From positions 1 to 26,908 of IMG/VR virus record IMGVR_UViG_3300017732_000049: a stretch of 26,908 nt of DNA. One strand, 5' to 3'. How positions within the stretch are numbered: position 1 is the stretch's first letter; every line of letters starts with the position of its first letter. This document shows, piece after piece, positions 1-8,494 of the stretch. This stretch comes from a virus. The notes beneath the pieces were generated by a model that was given only the letters and a program-made list of their open reading frames with translations, did no database searches and was not told the origin of the DNA. A program made the translations under genes and the position numbers.

Positions 1-123
1 ACTATAGGTACAGGACAAGTTCCAGTACCACAGGAACAAGGATTTAGTGGAAATGAGCAAGGAGCAGTTGAGCAGTCTCAAGGGTCTGGTGAACAACCAC
101 CAGCAATGGGAACAGTTCAGTAA
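1..123 (+). CDS. C-terminal end of probable portal protein (partial)
   Basis: Frame 1 is open from the first base of the window to a TAA at 121-123, giving the last 40 residues of a protein whose start lies outside. The visible tail is rich in Gly, Gln, Pro and Glu and has no recognisable domain. Low-complexity Gln/Gly/Pro tails are common at portal C-termini. The genes that follow (small overlapping protein, structural protein, scaffold, major capsid protein) match the usual order after a portal gene. The portal identity therefore rests on position only. It could be another virion protein. Confidence 0.55.
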   Translation, partial: TIGTGQVPVPQEQGFSGNEQGAVEQSQGSGEQPPAMGTVQ

Positions 124-265
124 ATATTTAGATACAGTAATAGCACAACAGCATCGTGCTATGGAACAATCAGATAACAGTATTGCTATGTATAGAGCAC
201 AAGGTGCAATATATCAATTACGTAGATTACAATTACTACGAGATGAAGTATTAAAAAATGGCTGA
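47..265 (+). CDS. Small helical protein of the portal-scaffold region
   Basis: A 72-residue protein starting at a GTG at 47, or at the ATG at 53. An AAGG stretch about 6-10 bases upstream fits either start. It overlaps the end of the upstream gene by 77 bases in another frame and overlaps the next start by 8 bases. It is hydrophilic and helical, with the pattern QWEQFSKYLD, then QHRAMEQS, MYRAQGAI and a leucine/arginine-rich end. From memory, small proteins of this pattern often follow portal genes in marine and alphaproteobacterial phages. No function is assigned. The long overlap makes the exact start uncertain, but the frame is well kept. Confidence 0.75.
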   Translation: MEMSKEQLSSLKGLVNNHQQWEQFSKYLDTVIAQQHRAMEQSDNSIAMYRAQGAIYQLRRLQLLRDEVLKNG

Positions 266-3239
266 TAATGTAGGCATAAAAACAAATAAAAAAACACAGA
301 CAGGAAGAGATGTATACAAAACTCCTGAAGGTGAAATGGTATCTGAAAAATCTACTACCTTTAAATACAAAGGTCAATGGATAAACATTCCTAGTATACA
401 CGAGGGTAATAGATACGATGATGACACACTAATACTTATGTTAGAAGCAGGTCTTATTGAGCCTACTAGTGTACATAAAAATAAAGAAGAGGCAGAGCAA
501 GCTGCACGTAAACGCAGTGATAGTTTAAAATTTAACCAAGGTGGAACTCCAATGCTAGAACAACAAATGGAACTTTTTGAAGATGGTGGCCTCAGAGATG
601 AGGGTGGTGAAGTAGATGAAGTATCTGGAAATGAAGTTCCTGTAGGTGGGACTAAGAAGGGTGTTCGTGACGATGTACCTGCTATGGTCAGTGAAGGTGA
701 GTTTGTTTTTCCTGAAGATGTAACACGATATATTGGTTTAGATAAACTAATGCAAATGCGTCAAGAAGCTAAGATGGGTTTGAAACGTATGGATGCTATG
801 GGTCAAATGGGTAATGGCGATGAAGCCACTATGCCTGATGATATGCCATTTGGTATGGCTGATCTTATCGTAGTTGCTGGTGATACTGGTGAAGAGTTAG
901 AAATGCAAGAGGGTGGTTTTGTAACACGACCAACTACAGTTACACGTACTGAGCAACAACCTACGTATGCAGAACCACCTGTAGAACCTGCACCTGAGTT
1001 TCGTAGTACACGTGCCTTGACACCTTCTATCGAACGTCCAGCACGTCCCGATATAGATTTTAGTAAAATTATGGGTGATGCAAACATAGAGTTTAAAGAG
1101 TACCGTAATGAAGAAGGTACGTCTACTCTAGTTGCATTTATTGGTGGTAAACCTGTTTATCCCATTCCAGATGGATATACTTTGTATACAGAAGAAGATG
1201 CGGCAGATAAAACAGAGGAAGCTGTAGTTAAAGCAAATGCCATAGTTCCCGAAAAAGATAAGTATGAAATGCCAGACTTCTTGAAACCAAAGCCACCAGA
1301 GCCTAAAAATTGGGCCACTATGCCTACAGATGAATTGATTGATGAACTAGGTAGTGTTACAGGTACGTCTAGGTTAATAACAAAAGGTGCTCTGCTATTA
1401 ATGGGACCAGTTGGTATAGCAGGTAGCTTTATGATGAAAGACCAAGATAAAAATATTGTAGTTGCTATTGATGCTGCTCTTGCTAGAGGTGGTTTATCTT
1501 CAGAGGATACAGCTACACTTACTGCTGCAAAAGAAGAATTAACTAAGTCTGGTATGCTAGACTTTCTTGATCCTATTATTGATGGGGTTGCTGGTGCATT
1601 AGGTTTATCCACAGAAAAAGTAGACAACTCTGTTAATACAGCCGTAGCTACAGGTGCTGTACAAGAATCACTTCGACCACGAGCACGTCCTGCTGCAGAA
1701 GAACCTGCTGTTGAAGAACAGAAGTATACATCTACTGGTGCTCAAATGCAAGCTAGTCAAAGAGCATTGCAAGATATTGTTCCCGCCCCTGAACCTGCAG
1801 AAACAACAGACGCAGGTAGTTATTTATCACAAAGACTTGCTTCAAGCCAAGGGGGAGACAGTTTTACAGGCGGTGATTATGATGTAGCAAGTAATGACCC
1901 TAATTTTGTATCAGATGCAGATGACAAGTTTCGCAAGGATTTGCCAGAAGTTCGTAAGGCATTTTATGGTGATGAGTCGGCTACACCACAAGTAGAAATA
2001 ACACAACAACCTACAGCTACTTTCCCACAAGGTTATCCAGTAGACAATCAGGTGGGTATATCCGCAGGTACAACAACACAACCTTTTGAACCTATAGTAA
2101 ATGCATCACCTAGAAAAACAGATGTAGTAACTACGGGTATGCAACTAGCCCCTGTACAACCTGATCTTTCTGCTGTGCCTGAGTATATGGATACAGACAC
2201 TGGCACACCTTCTTATGGTCCTGTACCTGCTGCCCCACGTGTACCACGAAGATTTACTGGTGCTGATCCATTTAATGTGGAAGATACGTCAAATACATTA
2301 GCTGCATTTGATCTTAGTCCTGCACCACAAGAATCTGGTACATTTACAAAAGACGGTATTTCTATGTTACCTAGTGCAGACGTAAGTGATTTAACAACTG
2401 AAGCATACATAGCATCACAACAACCAGCTTCACTACAGGAACAAGCATTAAATCTATTAAGTCCAGAGGCTCAAACCAGAGTACTAAATAAAGATATTGA
2501 TGCCACAATTGCAAATGCAAAAAAAGTAATAAGTAATAGTAGTGATGATCAAGGTACTGTACCTAAACCTCAAGCACCTGCTCCTGCGGCAATAAGTGAT
2601 CCAAGAATAGATGTAAGTAGACAACCGTTTATTGATGCACCGTATCCACAAGCACCTGTTGCTGCACCACTAAGAAGTTTTAGTGATGCTACATCTATGG
2701 CTAAAAGAAAGGCACTAGCTGCACGACCTACACCACTAGTTACTACAGAAGAACCAGTTAAAAGTACTAAATCTTTTGAAGACCTTGAGGCAGAGTATAG
2801 TACAAGTCCTGCACTTAAATCTGAAACCTTTAATGAGGCATTTGCTCGTAATAAAAAAGATGGTAAAAAAACATTTACCTATAGAGGTAAAAAATATATA
2901 ACAGAAACAAAAGAAGAAAAGGCAGCTAAAAAAGAAGCAGCTAAACCCAAAAGAGATACAGGCTCAAAAAGTAATAGATTAGATCAGTCTAATCCTAATT
3001 CAGAAATAAACTTTAATGAGCATCTTGCTGATTGGGAAAAAGCACAAGCTAGAAGTGATCCTAATCTAGCAAGACACTTTATACTTACTGCTAATAGACG
3101 AGAGAATGAAAAAAAGAAAACAGGAAAAGACCCTGCCGATAAAGTATCTGCAAAAAAACACGATGAGTCTGGTGGACTTGGTGGAGTTTTTAAAGGACTT
3201 TTCGGTGCACAGAAGGGTGGACTAGCAACCCGAAGATAA
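258..3239 (+). CDS. Large virion-associated protein, 993 aa
   Basis: A 993-residue protein encoded between the portal-proximal genes and the scaffold gene. Residues about 20-73 form a compact region (TGRDVYKTPEGE, then INIPSIHEG, then GLIEPTS) that I recall at the N-terminus of structural proteins in marine phages. Residues 122-165 carry a second recalled motif: SGNEVP, then VRDDVPAMVSEGEFVFPEDV and RYIGLDKL. A hydrophobic stretch at about 371-390 (ALLLMGPVGIAGSFMM) could touch membrane. From about 450 onward the protein is Pro/Ala/Thr/Ser-rich and low in complexity, with a lysine-rich stretch near 890-920 and a Gly-rich end. There are no catalytic motifs I can identify. The start is the ATG overlapping the previous stop. 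A minor structural or ejected protein is likely; the exact role is unknown. Confidence 0.85.
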   Translation: MADNVGIKTNKKTQTGRDVYKTPEGEMVSEKSTTFKYKGQWINIPSIHEGNRYDDDTLILMLEAGLIEPTSVHKNKEEAEQAARKRSDSLKFNQGGTPMLEQQMELFEDGGLRDEGGEVDEVSGNEVPVGGTKKGVRDDVPAMVSEGEFVFPEDVTRYIGLDKLMQMRQEAKMGLKRMDAMGQMGNGDEATMPDDMPFGMADLIVVAGDTGEELEMQEGGFVTRPTTVTRTEQQPTYAEPPVEPAPEFRSTRALTPSIERPARPDIDFSKIMGDANIEFKEYRNEEGTSTLVAFIGGKPVYPIPDGYTLYTEEDAADKTEEAVVKANAIVPEKDKYEMPDFLKPKPPEPKNWATMPTDELIDELGSVTGTSRLITKGALLLMGPVGIAGSFMMKDQDKNIVVAIDAALARGGLSSEDTATLTAAKEELTKSGMLDFLDPIIDGVAGALGLSTEKVDNSVNTAVATGAVQESLRPRARPAAEEPAVEEQKYTSTGAQMQASQRALQDIVPAPEPAETTDAGSYLSQRLASSQGGDSFTGGDYDVASNDPNFVSDADDKFRKDLPEVRKAFYGDESATPQVEITQQPTATFPQGYPVDNQVGISAGTTTQPFEPIVNASPRKTDVVTTGMQLAPVQPDLSAVPEYMDTDTGTPSYGPVPAAPRVPRRFTGADPFNVEDTSNTLAAFDLSPAPQESGTFTKDGISMLPSADVSDLTTEAYIASQQPASLQEQALNLLSPEAQTRVLNKDIDATIANAKKVISNSSDDQGTVPKPQAPAPAAISDPRIDVSRQPFIDAPYPQAPVAAPLRSFSDATSMAKRKALAARPTPLVTTEEPVKSTKSFEDLEAEYSTSPALKSETFNEAFARNKKDGKKTFTYRGKKYITETKEEKAAKKEAAKPKRDTGSKSNRLDQSNPNSEINFNEHLADWEKAQARSDPNLARHFILTANRRENEKKKTGKDPADKVSAKKHDESGGLGGVFKGLFGAQKGGLATRR

Positions 3240-3308
3240 TTGCTAGATATGCTGGCTACTCACCCCCCATCCAACATGGCTACGGTGGCCCTAGTTTAAG
3301 GAAATACA
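3240..3308 (+). other. Short intergenic spacer with C-rich tract
   Basis: A 69-base gap between the 993-aa gene and the scaffold gene. It holds a run of six C bases near 3264-3269, a GGCTAC word on each side of it, and an AAGGA ribosome-binding site just before the ATG at 3309. I see no convincing hairpin with a T-run and no promoter pair. Confidence 0.5.
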
Positions 3309-4175
3309 ATGTCTGATACTATCATGGCTGAAGAAGTGCAGCCTGAAAAGAAAACAGCTTTCGCAAATCGTAAGTATACTAACGAAGAACGAATTAAAAA
3401 AGATGAAGAAGAATTAGAACAACTTATTGCAGAACAAAAAGGTGAAGTCAAAGAGGAAGAGCCTCAAGAAGCTGAACCTGTTAATGCAGAAGAAAAAAGT
3501 TTTAAAAAACGTTATGGTGATCTTCGTCGCCATATGCAAGAAAAAGAAAAAGTTTGGGAAGCAAATCAACTTGAGTTACAAAAACAACTTAAAGAAGTTA
3601 CCCAAAAAGAAATTAAACTACCGAAGTCTGACGAAGACATTGAGGCTTGGGCTACACAGTATCCAGATGTAGCAGCTATTGTAGAAACCATTGCAATTAA
3701 AAAAGCACGTGAACAAGCTGTTGTATTAGAAGATCGTGTAAAAGAAATTGATGAGATGAAAGCAACTGCATCTCGTGAGAAAGCTGAAGTCGAGCTTATG
3801 AAAGCACATCCAGACTTTGGTGAAATTCGTGACAGTGATGCATTCCACGAGTGGGCAGATCAACAGCCTAAGTGGGTACAAGATGCACTATACGAGAATG
3901 ACAGTGATGCTCGTTCTGCTGCTAGGGCAATTGATTTGTACAAGGCAGACATGAACATTAATACTAAAAAACCTGCAAGCAATAAAGATGCTGCACGTTC
4001 TGTAAACAGTCGTAATAATAGAAGTCAACCTGATACCGATAATGACACGGCGGTATTTAAAGAGAGTGATGTAAATAAAATGTCACCTCAACAGTACGAA
4101 AAGGCTGCTGATGCAATCATGGAATCTATTCGTACAGGTAAATTTATTTACGATATGTCGGGGTCAGCCCGATAA
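3309..4175 (+). CDS. Probable capsid scaffolding protein
   Basis: A 288-residue, highly charged protein directly before the major capsid gene, the usual place for a scaffold. It is rich in Glu and Lys. Residues about 20-65 are acidic (EERIKKDEEELEQLIAEQKG). A predicted coiled coil follows at about 70-105, and a second helical block at about 140-175. An aromatic patch, HEWADQQPKWVQDALYEND, lies near 178-198. The C-terminal 70 residues are polar, with Lys/Arg and Asn/Ser runs, as expected for a scaffold tail that binds coat protein. An AAGGA site precedes the ATG. Composition, size and position all agree with a scaffold, but no signature motif proves it. Confidence 0.8.
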   Translation: MSDTIMAEEVQPEKKTAFANRKYTNEERIKKDEEELEQLIAEQKGEVKEEEPQEAEPVNAEEKSFKKRYGDLRRHMQEKEKVWEANQLELQKQLKEVTQKEIKLPKSDEDIEAWATQYPDVAAIVETIAIKKAREQAVVLEDRVKEIDEMKATASREKAEVELMKAHPDFGEIRDSDAFHEWADQQPKWVQDALYENDSDARSAARAIDLYKADMNINTKKPASNKDAARSVNSRNNRSQPDTDNDTAVFKESDVNKMSPQQYEKAADAIMESIRTGKFIYDMSGSAR

Positions 4176-4181
4176 AAGGTA

Positions 4182-4209
4182 TTGACATATAATATATTTA
4201 TGATATAAC
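4182..4209 (+). promoter_or_regulatory. Sigma70-type promoter before the major capsid gene
   Basis: TTGACA at 4182-4187 matches the -35 consensus fully. TATAAC at 4204-4209 matches the -10 consensus at five of six bases, with a 16-base spacer. It lies in the largest non-coding gap of the window, just after the scaffold stop, and points at the capsid gene about 215 bases downstream. This suggests that host RNA polymerase boosts capsid expression. It has not been tested. Confidence 0.65.
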
Positions 4210-4222
4210 TATGTGTACAATC

Positions 4223-4260
4223 TAATGGTGTGACCCCTATATGGAATACTCGCACCATTA
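4223..4260 (+). promoter_or_regulatory. Hairpin in the capsid leader (first)
   Basis: TAATGGTGTG at 4223-4232 can pair with CGCACCATTA at 4251-4260, giving a 10-pair stem with one G-U pair and an 18-base loop. It begins 13 bases after the predicted -10 box, so it would lie at the 5' end of the capsid transcript. No T-run follows, so it is more likely an mRNA-stabilising 5' structure than a terminator. Confidence 0.5.
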
Positions 4261-4320
4261 AATACTCTTAGCAAACAACAATAGCTTTCGGACAACCTAA
4301 TGTCTTATGGCCCATTTGAT

Positions 4321-4340
4321 GGAAGGTAGGCCAACTTTCC
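4321..4340 (+). promoter_or_regulatory. Hairpin in the capsid leader (second)
   Basis: GGAAGGT at 4321-4327 pairs with ACTTTCC at 4334-4340, with one G-U pair and the six-base loop AGGCCA. It lies in the middle of the 248-base untranslated leader before the capsid gene. The role is unknown; it may help to shape or protect the leader RNA. Confidence 0.4.
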
Positions 4341-4423
4341 TAATAATGCACCCTACTAGAATTAGCCTCTGTATAAGTATTTGAAGGTTTGCATCTGTGT
4401 CTCAATGCTAAAGGAGAATTAAA

Positions 4424-5482
4424 ATGGCATTTTCGACAGCTTCTGGTCATGGAAACCTACCCAATGGTAATTTCTCACCAGTTATCTACAGCAAACAGGT
4501 GCAACTTGCATTCCGCAAAGCATCTGTTGCCGAGGCAATTACTAACTCTGATTATTTCGGAGAAATTGCAAACATGGGTGACTCAGTAAAAATCATTAAA
4601 GAACCTGAAATCACCGTAAAAGAATACGCACGTGGTACAACTATTACACCACAAGACTTGGACGATGAAGACTTTTCATTGACCATCGACAAAGCAAACT
4701 ACTTTGCCTTTAAAGTCGATGACATTGAGGAAGCCCACTCTCACGTCAACTTCCAAAGCCTTGCAAGTGATCGTGCTGCGTATCGTTTGTCAGATCAGTT
4801 TGACCAAGACGTTCTTGGATACCTAACAGGCTTTAAACAGTCTGCTATTCATGGTACTCCAGATACTGTAAACTCAACCGTTAATGGTAGTGTTGCAGTT
4901 TCAACTGCTGGTACTGACGAGTTGTTATCTTCAATGAAAATTGATTCTAATGACTTTGGTGGTTCAGCAGGTGATGCACTTGCCCTTCAGCCTCGTACTG
5001 GTGGTGCAACTGACTCAACTCCTGCTGCTGGTGACACATTCCCATTGACTGTGATCGCACGTATGTCTCGTCTTCTTGACCAGCAAAACGTGGATTCACA
5101 AGGTCGTTGGCTTGTTGTTGATCCAGTATTTATGGAACTACTGAAAGATGAGGACTCACGTTTGTTTAACGCAGACTTCGGTGGTTCTGGTCTTCAGAAT
5201 GGTCAAATCGGAACTAAGATTCACGGTTTCTCTGTTTATACATCTAACAACCTTCCTGCTGTTGGTACTGGTCCTTCCTTTACTGGAACGAACTCGTCTA
5301 CTAACTATGGCATGATTGTTGCTGGACATGATTCTGCTGTCGCAACTGCGGAGCAAATCAACAAAACAGAAACATACCGTGACCCAGATTCATTTGCCGA
5401 CATTGTTCGGGGTATGCATCTATATGGCCGCAAGATTCTTCGTCCAGAAGCTCTTGTGAATGCTAAGTATCACTTGGCGTAA
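4424..5482 (+). CDS. Major capsid protein
   Basis: A 352-residue protein after the scaffold gene, with a strong AAGGAG site (4411-4416) seven bases before the ATG. This is the kind of translation signal expected for the most abundant virion protein. The sequence resembles coat proteins I recall from marine short-tailed phages: an N-terminal arm (VIYSKQVQLAFRKASVAEAI), a region like an HK97-fold E-loop (VKIIKEPEITVKEYARGTTI, then DDEDFSLTIDKANYFAFKVD), a long helix-rich stretch at about 105-145 (RAAYRLSDQFDQDVLGYLTG), and a C-terminal region with GRWLVVDPVFMELLKDE. Nearby lines are more GC-rich (29 of 60 bases G or C at 5041-5100) than the later cassette, in keeping with high expression. The HK97 fold is inferred from family resemblance. 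Confidence 0.92.
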   Translation: MAFSTASGHGNLPNGNFSPVIYSKQVQLAFRKASVAEAITNSDYFGEIANMGDSVKIIKEPEITVKEYARGTTITPQDLDDEDFSLTIDKANYFAFKVDDIEEAHSHVNFQSLASDRAAYRLSDQFDQDVLGYLTGFKQSAIHGTPDTVNSTVNGSVAVSTAGTDELLSSMKIDSNDFGGSAGDALALQPRTGGATDSTPAAGDTFPLTVIARMSRLLDQQNVDSQGRWLVVDPVFMELLKDEDSRLFNADFGGSGLQNGQIGTKIHGFSVYTSNNLPAVGTGPSFTGTNSSTNYGMIVAGHDSAVATAEQINKTETYRDPDSFADIVRGMHLYGRKILRPEALVNAKYHLA

Positions 5483-5496
5483 GGGAGGATTGAAAC

Positions 5497-5979
5497 ATGG
5501 CACTTGGTGATAATACTCTTGCTTCCGCACGTGGCAATACGCAACGTGGTCGCAATCCCTATATGGTTCAAACTACCTTAAACTTGGCAACAGCCTTGTC
5601 TGACAAAGGTTCTGCTCTTGCAGCATCTGATGTCATTCCTGTAATTGCTGTAGCTAAAGGTACTATGGTCCTAAACGCAGGTATCGAAGTTGACACTGCA
5701 TCCGATGGTTCTACTTTCACAGTAGACTTAGGTATGGTTGATGCTGACGTATTTGTTGATGGTTTCGATGCTACATCTGCAGCAGCAGTAGTCGCACAGA
5801 ACCCTGCAGCTTATCAGCCTGTAATGGCTGTTGCTAATGACAACATTGATGTAACAATTGCTACCCTTTCAGGTGGTGCTGTTACTACTGGTAAGCTCCG
5901 TGTATGGGCAGTTCTTATGGATTGCACAGACATTGGTGACATGGCTGCTAATGAAGTAGACCGTGATACACTTGCATAA
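5497..5979 (+). CDS. Probable head decoration or stabilising protein
   Basis: A 160-residue protein 14 bases after the capsid gene, preceded by GGGAGG. It is rich in Ala, Val, Thr and Asp with almost no long helical charge pattern, which suggests beta structure. The N-terminal 25 residues are polar and flexible. The middle alternates short strands (VIPVIAVAKGTMVLNAGIEV; TFTVDLGMVD). The position directly after the coat gene, the size and the composition fit a capsid decoration protein. I recall similar proteins at this place in marine phages, but there is no motif that fixes the role. Confidence 0.7.
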   Translation: MALGDNTLASARGNTQRGRNPYMVQTTLNLATALSDKGSALAASDVIPVIAVAKGTMVLNAGIEVDTASDGSTFTVDLGMVDADVFVDGFDATSAAAVVAQNPAAYQPVMAVANDNIDVTIATLSGGAVTTGKLRVWAVLMDCTDIGDMAANEVDRDTLA

Positions 5980-5990
5980 TTAAAACAAAC

Positions 5991-6020
5991 TAAAGGGGCT
6001 GCTTTAGGGTGGCCTCTTTA
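5991..6020 (+). terminator. Possible weak terminator after the capsid unit
   Basis: TAAAGGGGC (5991-5999) pairs with GCCTCTTTA (6012-6020) in a nine-pair stem with one G-U pair and a 12-base loop. It stands between the decoration gene and the next start. The trailing T-tract is only three T bases inside the stem end, so termination would be partial at best. It might instead protect the 3' end of the capsid mRNA. Confidence 0.4.
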
Positions 6021-6043
6021 TTGCTATATAGAGGATTAGAATA

Positions 6044-6481
6044 ATGGCAATCACAACAGCAATGTGTACAAGTTTTAAGTCTGAGCTACTTGGTGGTACA
6101 CACGACTTAGACAGTAACACAATTAAATTGGCTTTAATTAAAAGTGGTATGTCTGGAACATATGGGGCAGCTACAACAAACTACTCAGATGTTACAGGTA
6201 ACTCTGATGAGGCTACAGGCACTAACTACAGTGCAGGAGGTCAAAATCTTGACAGTGCTGCTATTACCACATCAGGAACTACTGCCTTAGTAGATTTTGC
6301 AGACGAGGTATTTTCTAACGTAACTACTTCTGCAGCAGGTTGTATTATTTATAATTCATCTGCATCTAATAAAGCTATTGCAGTAATCGACTTTGGTGGT
6401 ACAGTTAGTGCTACTGCAGGTGATCTTACTATTGAATTTCCTGCTGCAGGAGCATCTACAGCAGTCATTCGTATCGCCTAA
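6044..6481 (+). CDS. Small beta-rich virion protein
   Basis: A 145-residue protein rich in Ala, Thr, Ser and Gly. The opening SFKSELLGGTHDLDSNTIKLALIKS and the later CIIYNSSASNKAIAVIDFGG are a pattern I recall from many marine and alphaproteobacterial phage genomes, where it is annotated as a hypothetical or virion protein. It is likely a single beta-sandwich domain. AGAGGATT just upstream serves as the ribosome-binding site. It sits between the head genes and the fibre gene, so a minor head or tail component is likely. The function is not known. Confidence 0.8.
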   Translation: MAITTAMCTSFKSELLGGTHDLDSNTIKLALIKSGMSGTYGAATTNYSDVTGNSDEATGTNYSAGGQNLDSAAITTSGTTALVDFADEVFSNVTTSAAGCIIYNSSASNKAIAVIDFGGTVSATAGDLTIEFPAAGASTAVIRIA

Positions 6482-6505
6482 AAGAAACTAAACAGGGGGT
6501 ATACT

Positions 6506-8053
6506 ATGGCACTTGTCGTAAAAGATAGGGTTAAAGAAACAACCACAACTACAGGTACAGGTAGTATCTCTTTAGGGGGGGCAGTAACTAAGTTTAAAAC
6601 CTTTAGTTCTGCCCTTTCTAATGCCGACACCACATACTATGCTATTGAGCAACAAGGTGATGATAATGAGTTTGAAGTAGGTATTGGTACTTATACTAGT
6701 AGTGGTAATACTTTAGCTAGAACTACTATCCTATCCAGTTCTAATTCTAATAATGCTGTAGATTTTTCTGCAGGTACTAAAAATATATTTATGACATACC
6801 CTGCAGATAAAGCAGTGTTTGAAGATGCATCAGGTAATATTGCTATTCCCGGTACTATAGATGGTCGTGACCTTGCTACAGACGGTAGTAAGTTAGACGG
6901 TATTGAAGCTAGTGCTACGGCAGATCAGACAAACGCAGAGATAAGAGCCGCCGTTGAAGCTGCATCCGACAGTAACGTCTTTACTGATGCTGATCATACT
7001 AAGTTAAATGGTATTGAGGCTAGTGCAACTGCAGACCAAACTAATGCTGAGATAAGAGCAGCAGTTGAAGCTGCTAGTGATTCAAATGTATTTACAGATG
7101 ATGACCATACTAAACTAAATGGTATTGAAGCAAGTGCTACGGCAGATCAAACTGATGCCGAAATAAGGGCGGCAGTAGAAGCAGCCTCAGACTCTAATGT
7201 ATTTACTGATGCAGACCACACTAAGCTCAATGGTATTGAAGCATCTGCTGATGTAACTGATACAGCTAATGTAACTTCTGCAGGAGCTTTGATGGACAGT
7301 GAGGTTACTAATCTTGCTGAAGTTAAAGCATTTGATAGTTCAGACTATGCAACTGCTGCACAAGGTACTACTGCTGATGCAGCTTTACCTAAAGCAGGAG
7401 GCACAATAACAGGCAATATTGTCATGTCTGGCTCTCAAACTGTAGATGGTCGAGATTTGTCAGCAGACGGTACTAAGCTAGACGGTATCGAAGCATCTTC
7501 AGATGTCACAGATGCAGCTAATGTAGGTACTGCCCTTACTGCATTTTCTACTGGTACAGATGCAGGGTCTTCTGACCTTATCCCTGTATATGATGTTAGT
7601 GCTAGTGCATGGGAAAAGCAAACTATTGCTAATGCTATTGCAGCAGGACCAACTGGACCGACAGGACCAACTGGCCCTACTGGACCTACTGGACCTGCAG
7701 GTGGTGATGGTGATGCAGGTGGTACAGGCCCAACTGGACCGACAGGACCGACAGGCCCAACTGGTCCGTCAGGCGCAGATAGTACTGTGGCAGGACCGAC
7801 AGGGCCAACTGGCCCAACAGGACCAACAGGGCCAACAGGACCGTCTGGGGCTTCCATAAGTGGTCTGGCATACGGCAGCTATTACCAAAGTGGTAGTTAC
7901 TCGACGACAGATAAAGGTCTTAAAAATTTAACTAGTGCGTCACAACAAAATGATTGGCTTTGGTGCGGCGTAGATAGAACTGATCTTACTGCCACTCAGT
8001 ATGATAATACAACTTATTTTTCTGGGTTTCGCAAACGTTACAGAACATATTAG
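6506..8053 (+). CDS. Tail-fibre-like protein with 37-aa repeats and collagen-like region
   Basis: A 515-residue modular protein. Residues 1-120 form an N-terminal head ([36 protein letters not shown]) that I recall from marine phage fibres. Three tandem 37-residue repeats follow at residues 129-239 (each with [11 protein letters not shown] and [12 protein letters not shown]), then a linker with two DGRDL words in total. Residues 381-449 are collagen-like: 14 Gly-Pro-Thr triplets plus GPA and GPS, in three blocks split by short GGDGDAGGT and GADSTVA breaks. The last 66 residues ([25 protein letters not shown]) may be a small tip domain. Collagen-like triplets probably form a trimeric triple helix in the virion. 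The eight-gene enzyme cassette starts nine bases after its stop. Confidence 0.88.
   Translation: MALVVKDRVKETTTTTGTGSISLGGAVTKFKTFSSALSNADTTYYAIEQQGDDNEFEVGIGTYTSSGNTLARTTILSSSNSNNAVDFSAGTKNIFMTYPADKAVFEDASGNIAIPGTIDGRDLATDGSKLDGIEASATADQTNAEIRAAVEAASDSNVFTDADHTKLNGIEASATADQTNAEIRAAVEAASDSNVFTDDDHTKLNGIEASATADQTDAEIRAAVEAASDSNVFTDADHTKLNGIEASADVTDTANVTSAGALMDSEVTNLAEVKAFDSSDYATAAQGTTADAALPKAGGTITGNIVMSGSQTVDGRDLSADGTKLDGIEASSDVTDAANVGTALTAFSTGTDAGSSDLIPVYDVSASAWEKQTIANAIAAGPTGPTGPTGPTGPTGPAGGDGDAGGTGPTGPTGPTGPTGPSGADSTVAGPTGPTGPTGPTGPTGPSGASISGLAYGSYYQSGSYSTTDKGLKNLTSASQQNDWLWCGVDRTDLTATQYDNTTYFSGFRKRYRTY
6890..7222 (+). repeat. Three tandem 111-bp coding repeats
   Basis: Units at 6890-7000, 7001-7111 and 7112-7222 each encode 37 residues beginning K-L-(D/N)-G-I-E-A-S and ending (A/D)-D-H-T. 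A partial fourth unit follows to about 7250. The protein copies are almost identical, yet the DNA differs at many third codon positions (gctacggcagat, gcaactgcagac, gctacggcagat). The repeat is therefore kept at the protein level and is not a fresh duplication throughout. Confidence 0.9.
7646..7852 (+). repeat. Collagen-like Gly-Pro-Thr coding repeat
   Basis: Nine-base units of the form GGN-CCN-AC(A/T) are repeated in three blocks, encoding 5, 4 and 5 Gly-Pro-Thr triplets, closed by GPA, GPS and GPS. Synonymous codons vary between units. The reverse strand is also open here and would read Gly-Pro-Val, which is a by-product of the repeat. Confidence 0.9.
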
Positions 8054-8062
8054 GAAAAAAAA

Positions 8063-8494
8063 ATGCCTTGGTATTATTTCAATGAAGATAACTCTTTGTG
8101 CTATATGTCAACAGATGGCAAATTAGCAGACAGTGAGTTTGATAAATTAAAAGTTGGTCAAAAAACTATGACTGAAATTTATCTTGAGACTCATCCTACT
8201 ATACCAGAGGGATGTGAAGATGAATATGAGGATTTATGGATACTTGAAGATGGTACTGTTGGTGTAAAACAGGAAGTCACACGTTGTGGAACAAAAAGAC
8301 ACTTACGGCAAATTATTGATTATTTGCAAATGTATGCGCCTTTAGATGATATTGATAGACCTGCTGATTGGGCAGATCGTCTTGATGATGGCTATGTATA
8401 TCTTGGTGAAGATATTGTAATTAATTTTTTAGCTGACAGAGTAATAACTAATGATGAAAAAAGACAGCTTTATGAAAAGGCAAATGCTATATGA
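8063..8494 (+). CDS. Unknown 143-aa protein, first gene of the cassette
   Basis: A 143-residue acidic protein starting nine bases after the collagen-like fibre gene; its stop overlaps the next start (ATGA). I do not recognise it. Visible features are an aromatic N-terminus (MPWYYFNEDNSLCYM), acidic stretches (EGCEDEYEDLW), a helix-like segment (RHLRQIIDYLQMY) and a charged C-terminal helix (ITNDEKRQLYEKANAI). There is no signal peptide, no membrane segment and no metal motif. Small proteins directly after fibre genes are sometimes fibre-assembly chaperones, and translational coupling to the cassette allows a role as partner or substrate there. Both ideas are inference. Confidence 0.8.
   Translation: MPWYYFNEDNSLCYMSTDGKLADSEFDKLKVGQKTMTEIYLETHPTIPEGCEDEYEDLWILEDGTVGVKQEVTRCGTKRHLRQIIDYLQMYAPLDDIDRPADWADRLDDGYVYLGEDIVINFLADRVITNDEKRQLYEKANAI

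Noticed and set aside
4389-4589. Small + strand open frame overlapping the capsid start
   Set aside because: It overlaps the strong capsid ribosome-binding site and start in another frame and has no family likeness.
7435-7857. Reverse-strand open frame reading Gly-Pro-Val repeats
   Set aside because: It is the complement of the collagen-like GGN-CCN-ACN repeats. The repeat keeps the reverse frame open; no ribosome-binding site, and the + strand fibre fully explains it.
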